Source: Paraburkholderia sp. DHOC27 (lineage in GTDB: Bacteria > Pseudomonadota > Gammaproteobacteria > Burkholderiales > Burkholderiaceae). From it: DNA of 64,000 bases. Positions 1-7,590 of the stretch are shown one piece after another; the first letter of the stretch is position 1; every line of letters begins with the position of its first letter. Location: positions 1 through 64,000 of the forward strand of contig NZ_QVQV01000014.1 in the NCBI RefSeq assembly GCF_003429005.1, given 5' to 3'. The position numbers and the translations under genes are program-made. Under the pieces are notes generated by a model. The model searched no databases, was not told where the DNA came from, and was given only the letters and a program-made list of their open reading frames with translations.

Positions 1-36
1 CGACCGCGTCGCGCATCAAGCGCCCACACTTATCGG

Positions 37-56
37 CTGTTAATTTTTAAAGATCG
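37..56 (-). promoter_or_regulatory. boxA-like antitermination element of rrn leader
   Basis: Read on the minus strand, this stretch is ATCTTTAAAAATTAACAG, followed by CCGATAAGTGTGGGCGC. It resembles the rRNA leader just before proteobacterial 16S genes (boxA core CTTTAA, then a segment ending TGTGGGC). BoxA recruits NusB/NusE for processive rRNA transcription. The 16S gene itself would lie beyond the left edge. Identification rests on recalled leader sequences. Confidence 0.75.
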
Positions 57-142
57 ATCCGCATTCACCACCGAAACCGCGCCAACTTCACCACCCGGCA
101 CCGCTTCGTTCTGCGTCGCTGCATCAGCAGCAGAGAAACGAG

Positions 143-171
143 ATTATGAAGAACTTCCGCTTGATCGTCAA
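143..171 (-). promoter_or_regulatory. rrn promoter P2 (proximal)
   Basis: On the minus strand a -35 TTGACG (166-171) and a -10 CATAAT (143-148) are separated by exactly 17 bases. An A-rich tract directly upstream (about 172-184 on this strand) looks like an UP element. It fires left into the rRNA leader. Spacing and sequence fit a strong sigma-70 promoter. Confidence 0.7.
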
Positions 172-274
172 CAGGTTTTTTTAACTTCCTGAACCCGCCC
201 GATCCGCTGCAAGCCTTGCCACTGCTGGCTCTCCCGCCTCCCGCGCCCGGTTGCCCGAAGCGCGAAAGACCGAG

Positions 275-303
275 ATTCTAGCGAGCCGGCAAGCGCTGCG
301 CAA
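275..303 (-). promoter_or_regulatory. rrn promoter P1 (distal)
   Basis: On the minus strand a -35 TTGCGC (298-303) and a -10 TAGAAT (275-280) have a 17-base spacer, about 130 bases upstream of the proximal promoter. Tandem promoters are usual for rRNA operons. From here to the first gene (304-599) I see only AT-richer upstream DNA and no convincing gene. Confidence 0.5.
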
Positions 304-620
304 GCGTTATCGGAATATATTTTCAAGCGGCGTTTTCCACTACATAAGACCCGCCGGGCAAGCCCGTTCAACCACCCTTCAAACGCGCAGTCGTCGGAGC
401 AACGGTGACGCAACTCAGCTCATAAAGTAAGTCGCCGCGATCCACTTCAAAACCTATTGGTCGCAAACCCCACGTCGATATCAAACGGGCAGTACCCGCA
501 CCGTCTACGCGCATACGTCACGCTCGTTCGCCAGCTAGCCGAACAGCCATGCAGCACAAATGATGTGACAGGCCAGAAAAGACTAGAATATGCGGTTCTG
601 TGCACCCCATTTCTGGATTT

Positions 621-1835
621 ATGCGCTCGCGAATCGCCAAACGCCTTCCCCCCGACGCCGACAAGCTTGTCGGTCTCTCGCTCGCGCTATTCGCGTCCGG
701 CAGCCGCACCGAGGACCGCTTCTGGGAAGCGAAGCTCGATGCGCTGCTGGCCAAGATCGTCCGCAACGCCAACCAGACTACGCTGGACGCCGCGCTCGAT
801 CATCTGCAGCAAAACCACCCGGATGCCTACGGCGCGCTCGCTGACATGGCGGAAACGCACAGTGAGTCGTTCGTGATCGAACACGAAGGCGTTCCTTATG
901 AAGCATTGCTGATTGCCGCGCCCGTGCTCGCATGGACCCGCTATGCGATTCCGTCCGGCCCGCTCAAGAGCGACGCTGCCGACGCCCTGCGCGCCCATCT
1001 GCAGGCCCACGTGCTTGCTGCCGGCACACGCGTGGCGATGGCACCGTTCCTCTACAGCATCGACCAGTTGCCACGCCATCACGTCGAAACCTGGCGTATC
1101 GCGCAACAGCTCACACAGGCCGCACTGAGCGGCGGCAGCGCGAAAATCAATTTCGGCGAATTGCCGGAGACCTCGCCGATTCTGGCCGACCCGCGCTTCC
1201 TGCTGGCCGTGGTCGCCGCGCCGGTTGGCGAAGCGACGTTCCGCTGGCAGGAGGAGGAGCACGGCAATCGCATCGAGCGCGGTCAGTGCCTCGAACAGTG
1301 GGCAACGCAGGGGGGCGCCAATTTGTCGCTGGCGTTGCCTGGTTGCGAATTCGAGTGCCTGCTGCCGGACGCCTATTACTCCGCCTGCCGGGACGCCGAC
1401 GAACGCGTGCGTCCACACACCGTACGCACCGCCGTGCGCTACCTGTTCGACACGATCAGTGCCGCGCCGTCGGATTTGCGGGCTGTCGTCGCGGGATTTG
1501 GCGAGCGGCGCATTGACGAATATCGCGTCGGCTTTACGAAGCGCGGCAGCAACGACGTGATCTACGGCGTCGTGTGGCCACTCTACGGCCGTGAAAACGG
1601 CGAATCGGGCATTGACGAAGAGCCGCCGGAAGCCTCGGCATCCAGCGGCCCGCTCGAGGAGATCGTCGCGCTACTGAAGGAAACCGGGGTGACCGACATC
1701 CGCCGCCACGCCGGACGCTTCGAGCCGGAATACTGCGACGACTGCGGCGTCCCGCTCTATGCGGACCCGCTCGGCGAGATCGTGCATGCGGAGATGCCGG
1801 AAGATGCGGAGCCCGCGCAGCCTCACTTCCACTAG
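621..1835 (+). CDS. DUF2863 family protein
   Basis: A 404-residue soluble protein recognised as the DUF2863 family of Burkholderiales; its function is unknown. It has no signal peptide or membrane segment. Near the C-terminus lies a CDDC pair in a short segment (GVPLYADPLGE follows) that could be half of a metal site, then a His/Glu-rich end (AEPAQPHFH). I chose the ATG at 621 (MRSRIAKRL...) over the upstream GTG at 600, because a TAGAAT box at about 583 would leave almost no leader for the GTG. The gene stands alone and is closed by a strong terminator about 95 bases downstream. Confidence 0.8.
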   Translation: MRSRIAKRLPPDADKLVGLSLALFASGSRTEDRFWEAKLDALLAKIVRNANQTTLDAALDHLQQNHPDAYGALADMAETHSESFVIEHEGVPYEALLIAAPVLAWTRYAIPSGPLKSDAADALRAHLQAHVLAAGTRVAMAPFLYSIDQLPRHHVETWRIAQQLTQAALSGGSAKINFGELPETSPILADPRFLLAVVAAPVGEATFRWQEEEHGNRIERGQCLEQWATQGGANLSLALPGCEFECLLPDAYYSACRDADERVRPHTVRTAVRYLFDTISAAPSDLRAVVAGFGERRIDEYRVGFTKRGSNDVIYGVVWPLYGRENGESGIDEEPPEASASSGPLEEIVALLKETGVTDIRRHAGRFEPEYCDDCGVPLYADPLGEIVHAEMPEDAEPAQPHFH

Positions 1836-1929
1836 GTCGTATCCCCTCCGCTCCGTTCGCCGGTCCAATTACTGAACCGGCAAACAAGGCATCGGAATAC
1901 GTCAAAACCCACTGCAACAAACATCAATC

Positions 1930-1967
1930 GGCCCGACCGGCTCACGCTGGTCGGGCCGTTATTTTTT
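1930..1967 (+). terminator. Intrinsic terminator after DUF2863 gene
   Basis: A 9-bp perfect stem, GGCCCGACC / GGTCGGGCC, with a 10-base loop is followed by GTTATTTTTT. It is a textbook rho-independent terminator. It lies in the 396-base gap 1836-2231, which otherwise holds only the dyad elements described at 2118-2147. Confidence 0.9.
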
Positions 1968-2117
1968 CAGGACAGGCATCGACTAACCCCGCGCCATGCA
2001 CACTTCAGCAACAGTCACGACTCACCGTTGAGCCCTCCTCTGTCGCAGATCAAAAACTCACTGATCAAGCCGACGGCACCCGCGTGTGTCTTTCATCCTA
2101 TGCCATCCGGCCAGGCC

Positions 2118-2147
2118 GTCATGACGCAAGGAATTTGTCATCATGAC
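2118..2147. promoter_or_regulatory. Paired dyads upstream of LuxR-type regulator
   Basis: Two short palindromes stand side by side: GTCATGAC (2118-2125) and GTCATCATGAC (2137-2147). Their centres are about 20.5 bp apart, roughly two helical turns. They lie 85-115 bases before the regulator gene at 2232. Such helically phased dyads suit a dimeric regulator, possibly the LuxR-type product itself. No binding evidence exists here. Confidence 0.35.
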
Positions 2148-2231
2148 GCCGGTGGCGCATCGCAATGCGACCGGGTCGATTAACGGCCCTCGGCATCGCG
2201 CCACCACGACCGATTCATCTGGAGGCATGGC

Positions 2232-3095
2232 ATGCGATTCTCGGTTCTCAACTCGGACGCGGAACGACGCGACGGGCTCAAAGCACTGTTGCGGCAAATC
2301 GACCGCATGGCGCGATTCAACGAAGCACAAGACTGGCGTCAGGTCACCCGCTCGCTACGGCGTCAGCAACCCGACCTGCTGGCCATCGACTGGCAGGACT
2401 GGATGTCTGCCAGGGAGGTACGCCGGCTGCTGGAAGGCGACCCGAGCCTGCGGATCGCCGTCCTGAGCGACGACACCTCGCCCAGGTTCGTGCGCGGTTT
2501 GCTCGACAAAGGTGTGCTTGGCGTCATCCAGCGCAGTACTGACCCGCGCCAGATCGTGCGCGCACTCGAAATCGTGCTGCTCGGCGGTCACTACGTGCCG
2601 GCGGGCGCCCTCGCCCTCACGCTGCCGCCGGCACCGGCGCCGGTGCTGGATCCCACGCCGCAGGACATCGAGACGGTCAAGCCGCCGCCGCGGCGTCCGC
2701 GGCTCGCCAACGGCCTGTCGCCGCGCCAGGAGCAGATCATGCGCTGCGTGCACATGGGCAGCACCAACAAGATGATCGCGCGCACGCTCGGCATCAGCGA
2801 GGGCACTGTCAAGATTCATCTGGCCAGCATATTCCAGCAGTTGGGAGCGCCCAATCGGGCCGCGGCGGTGGCGCTCTACAACGGCTGGCTGTCGGCCCAG
2901 CTCGAAGTGCTGCGCAGCGATCAGGAAAGCGCCCCGCGCCCCGTGATGGGACAGCCAGGCGTCGTCCCGTTGCGCCGCCGGCCCGCGCCTTCGTTCAAAT
3001 ATGCGTTGCCCGCCAACGACAGTGCCGACACCCAGCCTATGGCCGCCGAACCCACGGCCTCTTTCGGCGAGCCGGGCCCTGACGAGCCGGGTTGA
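2232..3095 (+). CDS. LuxR/NarL-type response regulator with degenerate receiver
   Basis: A 287-residue regulator. Residues 1-125 form a receiver-like domain with a plausible acceptor Asp53 (LLAIDWQDW). The acidic pair after strand 1 is weak (NSDAE), and the conserved lysine after strand 5 is replaced by Arg101 (GVIQRSTDP), so phosphorylation may not be the switch. After a proline-rich linker (131-158), a LuxR/GerE helix-turn-helix spans about 161-222 (LSPRQEQIMRCV...GISEGTVKIHLASIFQQLG). A Pro/Ala-rich tail of about 60 residues follows. TGGAGGC seven bases before the ATG supports this start. No histidine kinase is adjacent, so it is an orphan. Confidence 0.8.
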   Translation: MRFSVLNSDAERRDGLKALLRQIDRMARFNEAQDWRQVTRSLRRQQPDLLAIDWQDWMSAREVRRLLEGDPSLRIAVLSDDTSPRFVRGLLDKGVLGVIQRSTDPRQIVRALEIVLLGGHYVPAGALALTLPPAPAPVLDPTPQDIETVKPPPRRPRLANGLSPRQEQIMRCVHMGSTNKMIARTLGISEGTVKIHLASIFQQLGAPNRAAAVALYNGWLSAQLEVLRSDQESAPRPVMGQPGVVPLRRRPAPSFKYALPANDSADTQPMAAEPTASFGEPGPDEPG

Positions 3096-3179
3096 GACAC
3101 GCCGCCGCGCCCGCCAGTGGCGTCGACCCGGCCGTTGGCATGGAATCCGCTCGCACCTTTTTTTCGTTCAACGAGTAAT

Positions 3180-3863
3180 ATGAGATCTATGGGTTTTCTC
3201 TATACACCGCTTCCGTTTTGGGTCGCCGTCGGTGGCTGGATCGCCGCCGCGCTGCTGCTCGCGCTCGCGTTGTGGAAAAACCCATTCAAGCGCCTGCAGG
3301 ATGCCACCCTCCAGCATGTCTGGCTGGCCATCATCGTCGCCGTCTCGGTGCTATGGGCCAGCAACGCCTGGCTCGACGACGGCACCGTGATGCATCTGCT
3401 CGGCGCGACACTCGTCGTTACGTTGTTCGACTGGGCGCTGGCACTGGTTGCCATGGCAGCAGTAACCGGTCTTGCCGCGGTCGTCTTCGACGCACCCTGG
3501 CAGGGTATCGCGCTCACCTTCCTCATCTACGGTGCATTGCCGGTCGGCATTTCTGCGCTGCTGCAGCGCGCCTGCGTTGCATGGCTGCCACGCAACCTGT
3601 TCATGTTCATCTTCGGTCAGGGGTTCGTGTCACCGGCTATCGCCGTCGCCCTGACGGCAGCCGCCGCGCTCGGCACGCACGTCGCCATCGCGGGCGGCTC
3701 GATCACCGTCATACCTGCCGGCTACGCGTTCAGTGTCTTCCTGCTCGCAACGGGCGAAGCCTGGTTCACCGGCATGTCTACCGCACTGATCGCTGTGTAT
3801 CGCCCTGCATGGGTAACGACCTACGACGTGCGACGCTACCGCCTGGGCGGTCCACGCATCTAG
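3180..3863 (+). CDS. CbiM-like integral membrane protein (COG3235 type)
   Basis: A roughly 227-residue polytopic membrane protein with about seven hydrophobic segments. It resembles the proteobacterial predicted membrane proteins often annotated as energy-coupling-factor transporter permease because of similarity to CbiM. Features include a first helix FWVAVGGWIAAALLLALAL and a late motif ATGEAWFTGMSTALIAVYRPAW, typical of the group. No ATPase (CbiO) or cobalt partner gene is nearby, so a role in metal uptake is unproven. The start is uncertain: ATG 3180 or ATG 3189 are both possible, and the upstream GTG at 3117 adds a non-family N-terminus. Confidence 0.65.
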   Translation: MRSMGFLYTPLPFWVAVGGWIAAALLLALALWKNPFKRLQDATLQHVWLAIIVAVSVLWASNAWLDDGTVMHLLGATLVVTLFDWALALVAMAAVTGLAAVVFDAPWQGIALTFLIYGALPVGISALLQRACVAWLPRNLFMFIFGQGFVSPAIAVALTAAAALGTHVAIAGGSITVIPAGYAFSVFLLATGEAWFTGMSTALIAVYRPAWVTTYDVRRYRLGGPRI

Positions 3864-3908
3864 CTCCGCGCACTGAAGTCCGCTTGTTTATCCTGCTCAT
3901 AGAATTGA

Positions 3909-3948
3909 GCTCACTGAAGCTCACTGCAGCACACCGAAGCACACTTCG
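3909..3948. repeat. 10-bp tandem repeat, four imperfect copies
   Basis: Four consecutive decamers share a GCwCACyGAA-like pattern: GCTCACTGAA, GCTCACTGCA, GCACACCGAA, GCACACTTCG. They lie in the 294-base intergenic stretch 3864-4157. The period is one helical turn. Function is unknown; it may be a slippage-derived repeat. Confidence 0.5.
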
Positions 3949-4108
3949 CGACGAGCCCTCTCTCATCGCTTTGTCTCTTTCTGTGCAGCAGGTAAGTGCA
4001 CTCCGCAGTAACCACAAGTGACCATGCGTCGCTACGGTGTATTCGTGCAGCGAGATCGCTACTCACGACAAGGCAAAATATTTGTGTCAGGATTGAACTC
4101 CAACCTGT

Positions 4109-4133
4109 CGTCAGGCATCTTACGTGCCTGATG
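4109..4133 (+). other. Hairpin upstream of secreted lysine-rich protein gene
   Basis: TCAGGCA (4111-4117) and TGCCTGA (4125-4131) form a 7-bp stem, extendable by two outer pairs, with a 7-base loop. It ends about 25 bases before the ATG at 4158. There is no T-run after it, so it is more likely a 5' leader hairpin or operator than a terminator. Confidence 0.45.
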
Positions 4134-4157
4134 TCTCAATAGCGCCTACCGAACTAG

Positions 4158-4790
4158 ATGGATCGCACCAACGAACCGCGCCGATTGCTGCGGGTGGTCG
4201 GCCGGTTAACGGCATGTGCAGCGAGTCTCTCGCTCATGTTTGCCGCTACCGCTTTCGCCGATCAGCTCGACCAGCACAATCAACTCGTCGATAAATTCGT
4301 CAATGAGCTGCACGCCGATCCGCTCGTCGCGGACTGCGCGGCTCATGGCGATTTCGTCGCGAGCACCTCGACCGCGTTCGATCACGTCGAGTTTCCCCCC
4401 AGCTCTTTCGATACCGCGCATTCGTCTGTCACGCCGTGGAACGATTCATTCGACGAAGGCAAGCAGCGCGTCAAGGTCGATAACATCGTGACCGTCGAAG
4501 GACTTGGCGTACGCCAGAACAGCAGCGACGATCCCGCTGACCTGAAATTCCGCTGCGGCTACGTGGGCACCCAGATGCTCGCGTTTAGCTGGAACGATCC
4601 GGTGCCGCCCGCCAAAGCGCATGCCGCGCCAGCGCCTGGCAAGCACAAAGGCGCCAAAGGCAAACACTCGGGCAGCACGAAGTCGTCGACGAAGAAATCG
4701 TCTGGCAAAAGCTCGAAGAAGGCAACCTCCAGCAAGTCGTCTTCCGCCAAGTCGAGCAGCAAGAAAACCTCGGCTAAAAAGAAAGCATGA
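4158..4790 (+). CDS. Secreted BspC-like protein with Lys/Ser-rich tail
   Basis: A 210-residue protein. A Sec signal peptide with Arg-rich n-region, hydrophobic core and AFA|DQ cleavage site (about residue 34) is clear. The middle (35-150) has two cysteines (C59 and C133 region) that could form a disulfide. It resembles Burkholderiales proteins annotated as BspC domain-containing; I am only moderately sure of that name. The last 50 residues (161-210) are low-complexity with 17 lysines and 17 serines, like a histone H1 tail, so the exported protein ends in a strongly basic segment that might bind nucleic acid, LPS or peptidoglycan. A bidirectional terminator follows. Confidence 0.65.
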   Translation: MDRTNEPRRLLRVVGRLTACAASLSLMFAATAFADQLDQHNQLVDKFVNELHADPLVADCAAHGDFVASTSTAFDHVEFPPSSFDTAHSSVTPWNDSFDEGKQRVKVDNIVTVEGLGVRQNSSDDPADLKFRCGYVGTQMLAFSWNDPVPPAKAHAAPAPGKHKGAKGKHSGSTKSSTKKSSGKSSKKATSSKSSSAKSSSKKTSAKKKA

Positions 4791-4860
4791 AACGCGATTG
4801 AAGTGCTCACGTCTCGCGAGCCCGTTCAGCGTCGACACTGAAGCTCAAGACGAAGCAGAA

Positions 4861-4897
4861 AAAAAGAGGCACACGCAATCAACGTGTGCCTCTTTTT
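4861..4897. terminator. Bidirectional terminator
   Basis: AAAAAGAGGCACACG (4861-4875) pairs perfectly with CGTGTGCCTCTTTTT (4883-4897) around a 7-base loop. The A- and T-tracts allow termination on both strands. It separates the rightward secreted-protein gene from the leftward carboxypeptidase gene. Confidence 0.95.
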
Positions 4898-4975
4898 CAT
4901 TGCAGCACCTGCTACGGCTGCTCAAGCTCGCTCCGAGCAGACCTCAGCAAACGCCTCAAGCAACGTCAAGCAACC

Positions 4976-6130
4976 TCAGGCAAACGTCTCGACGTGCCGG
5001 AGAATAGCCTGCAACATGGCCGCGCCGAGCGACGCGCTGCGCTCGCCATTCCAGCCCACCCGCTCATCCGGCAGATTGGCGTTGTCCTTGAACGGCATCT
5101 CCAGCGTCAACGAAAGACAGCCGAATTCATTGCCGATGTACTTCGACGCGAGCTTCAACGCATCCTCACGATACTTGCTCGCCGCGTAGCCATACTTGTC
5201 CTGGAAGTCTGGACTCGCGTGCTTGAACGCCTCGATAAAGGCCTTTTGCTCCTGCCCCTGCCGCTCAGTGAAACCCGGCAGCATCTCCGAGCCCGCCACG
5301 AATACATATGGCAGCGCCTCGTCGCCGTGGATATCGAAAAACAGATCGCAGCCGGTGGCGTGAATGGCATCACGAACCACCAGCACTTCCGGGCTGCGCG
5401 CGGCGTCCGGCGCCATCCATTCGCGATTCAGGTTCGCGCCCGCCGCGTTGGTGCGCAGATTGCCGTGCACGCTGCCATCGGGGTTCATGTTCGGCACGAT
5501 GTAAAACACCGCGTGATCGTAGAGCTTGCGCGCCACCGGATCGCCGGCCCAATCGCCCCAACCGGCCAGCCGCTTCACCATGCCTTCGACAAACCATTCG
5601 GCCATCGTCTCGCCCGGATGCTGGCGCGCGATGATCCAGATTTTCTTTTTCGGCGTATCGCCCACTTGCGGCGTACCGAGCGTGAGCAACGACATGGGCC
5701 GCCCTTCGACGGTCTGCCCCAATTCGGTGAGCGTCGCCTGCGGCATTTGCTGGACCGCGCCCAGAAACTCCGAGTGACGCTCTTCGCCGTACGGCTCGAA
5801 GTACGCGTAGTAAATGCGGTCGAAGTCGGGCGTATGGTCGATCGTCATCACCCGGCCGTCGTACGAAGTCGGCACGCGGAACCAGTTGACGCGGTCGTAG
5901 CTCGCGGCCGCCTGATAGTCACGCCAGCCCTCGGCAAACGCGCACTCGGCGGCGTTTTCGAAGGTCATTACGCAACGCTCGCCTGCCGCGCCCGAGAGGC
6001 GAAAGTAGAACCATTGGGCGAAATCGGCCTGACTGTCGCGCCGTACACGCAGACGGATGTTGTCGGCCTGCTCGCAGGACACGACTTCAATCGCACCAGC
6101 GTCGAAGTTACTCGTAATCGAAAGTGTCAT
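4976..6130 (-). CDS. M14-type cytosolic carboxypeptidase
   Basis: A 384-residue zinc carboxypeptidase of the cytosolic carboxypeptidase (CCP-like) M14 branch. An N-terminal beta-sandwich domain (about 1-125) precedes the catalytic domain. Zinc ligands are His171 and Glu174 (RQHPGETMAEW) and His268 (FDIHGDE). Substrate-binding residues lie in NPDGSVHGNLRTNAAG and NLNREW (about 216-238), and the catalytic Glu344 is in TLEMPFKD. No signal peptide is present. Eukaryotic relatives trim glutamate from tubulin; the bacterial substrate is not established. The gene stands alone between a terminator and the divergent-free 5' end of yaaA, 44 bases away. Confidence 0.88.
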   Translation of the reverse strand: MTLSITSNFDAGAIEVVSCEQADNIRLRVRRDSQADFAQWFYFRLSGAAGERCVMTFENAAECAFAEGWRDYQAAASYDRVNWFRVPTSYDGRVMTIDHTPDFDRIYYAYFEPYGEERHSEFLGAVQQMPQATLTELGQTVEGRPMSLLTLGTPQVGDTPKKKIWIIARQHPGETMAEWFVEGMVKRLAGWGDWAGDPVARKLYDHAVFYIVPNMNPDGSVHGNLRTNAAGANLNREWMAPDAARSPEVLVVRDAIHATGCDLFFDIHGDEALPYVFVAGSEMLPGFTERQGQEQKAFIEAFKHASPDFQDKYGYAASKYREDALKLASKYIGNEFGCLSLTLEMPFKDNANLPDERVGWNGERSASLGAAMLQAILRHVETFA

Positions 6131-6174
6131 GATGATTTTCCGGGCATCCCATACCAGTTGCCGCGTGCGCCGCG

Positions 6175-6957
6175 TCAGTCCGCGACGCGGCGACGAAATA
6201 CGTACGTCGAATCATTCGAAGCCGCGGCCTCGAATGCATAACCTTCAGCATCGAAGCCTCGCAGGGCTTCCGGTGCATCAAGGCGGTTCTCGACCGCATA
6301 GCGTGCCATCAGCCCACGCGCACGCTTCGCATGGAAACTGATCACCTTGTAGCGGCCGTCTTTCCAGTCTTCGAAAACCGGCGTGATGACCGGAGCGTCG
6401 AGCAGCTTCGGCTTGACCGACTTGAAGTACTCGCCCGACGCGCAATTCACCAGTACGCGCGACGCGCCCGCGTTCTTCTTCAACTGGGCATTCAGGGCGT
6501 GGGTAATGCGCTCGCCCCAGAACGCGTACAGATCCTTGCCCCGCGCGTTCGCAAAGCGCGTTTTCATTTCGAGCCGGTACGGTTGCAGCAGATCGAGCGG
6601 CCGCAGCAGCCCGTAGAGTCCCGAGAGCACGCGCACGTGTTTCTGCGCGTAGTCGAGATCGGCCGAGGACAGCGTCTTTGCGTCGAGTCCTTCGTACACG
6701 TCGCCATTGAAGGCGAGCACGGCCTGTTTGGCATTGTGCGTGCCGAATTCGGGCGACCACTCGGCATAACGCTGGAAATTCAGCTGCGCGAGCGGATCGG
6801 AAATGCTCATCAGCGTGGCGATCTGCTGGGGCGACAGGCGACGCAGGCCGCCGATCAATTCAGCGGCATCGTCGACGAAATCGGGGAGCGTGTGCTTCTT
6901 GACGTGCGGAGGGGTTTCGTAGTCGAGCGATTTCGCCGGCGACAGAACGATTATCAT
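6175..6957 (-). CDS. yaaA: Peroxide stress protein YaaA
   Basis: A 260-residue protein of the UPF0246/YaaA family. In E. coli, YaaA lowers intracellular iron under hydrogen peroxide stress; the fold binds DNA. Family marks are the start MIIVLSPAKSLDYETP, the segment GDVYEGLDA, LSGLYGLLRPLDLLQPYRLEM and the C-terminal KRARGLMARYAV region. The start at 6957 matches the conserved N-terminus; the reading frame remains open upstream but that extension is not family-like. It is divergent from the PIN-domain gene, with only 56 bases between starts. Confidence 0.9.
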   Translation of the reverse strand: MIIVLSPAKSLDYETPPHVKKHTLPDFVDDAAELIGGLRRLSPQQIATLMSISDPLAQLNFQRYAEWSPEFGTHNAKQAVLAFNGDVYEGLDAKTLSSADLDYAQKHVRVLSGLYGLLRPLDLLQPYRLEMKTRFANARGKDLYAFWGERITHALNAQLKKNAGASRVLVNCASGEYFKSVKPKLLDAPVITPVFEDWKDGRYKVISFHAKRARGLMARYAVENRLDAPEALRGFDAEGYAFEAAASNDSTYVFRRRVAD

Positions 6958-7013
6958 AGAGGCTCGCAGGCACGCCGTGCCTGGCATTAATGACGAAAGC
7001 CAGATTGTAACGA

Positions 7014-7511
7014 ATGCCCGCCTCCCCTGTCGCACCCCCGCTGCGCGTCGTGCTCGATTCGAATGTGTGGATCGACATCCTCGTGTTCGACGATCCGCAC
7101 ACGCGGCCCATTCTTGCCGCGCTCGAAAGCGGTGCGCTTGCAGCGCTGATCGACGCCCGCTGTCTTGCCGAACTGACCTACGTGCTCGACTATCCGCAGT
7201 TTGCCAGGCGCGCCATCGACAAGACCGCTGTGCTGGCGACGCTCACGCGTCTCACGCAATTTGTCGAGATCGAACCCGCGGCAACGGAAGAGGCCAAGCC
7301 CTTGCCGAAGTGCAAAGACCGCGACGACCAGAAGTTCCTCGAACTGGCGCATGCGGCGCACGCGGACTGGCTGGTATCGAAGGATCGCGCGGTGCTGAAA
7401 CTGGCGCGCCGCGTGGCCCGCGATTTCGGTTTTCAGATTGCCCAGCCGGCGCCGTTCGTGAACGCCTGCGCACTGGAGGCCCACGCGTCCGGCGAGCCAG
7501 CGCCGGCGTGA
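7014..7511 (+). CDS. PIN-domain protein (COG1569-type putative toxin)
   Basis: A 165-residue PIN-domain protein of the group annotated as putative toxin-antitoxin toxin component, PIN family. The acidic metal site is visible: Asp15 (VVLDSNVWID), Glu53 (LAELTYVL), Asp105 (CKDRDDQKFLE) and Asp124 (VSKDRAVL). PIN domains are Mg-dependent ribonucleases. No antitoxin-like small gene precedes or follows: yaaA is divergent upstream and an aminotransferase starts 79 bases downstream. It is therefore either a solitary PIN nuclease or one with a distant partner. Confidence 0.8.
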   Translation: MPASPVAPPLRVVLDSNVWIDILVFDDPHTRPILAALESGALAALIDARCLAELTYVLDYPQFARRAIDKTAVLATLTRLTQFVEIEPAATEEAKPLPKCKDRDDQKFLELAHAAHADWLVSKDRAVLKLARRVARDFGFQIAQPAPFVNACALEAHASGEPAPA

Positions 7512-7590
7512 CGCCCACGTCACGCGTCAATTCCCTACAATCGACACTCAGCCCGCCACGACGGCCACCGAACCCGTACCCGACCGCGCC

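Noticed and set aside
168..413. 81-codon minus-strand frame in the rRNA promoter region
   Set aside because: It overlaps the rrn promoters and has no similarity to any family I know.
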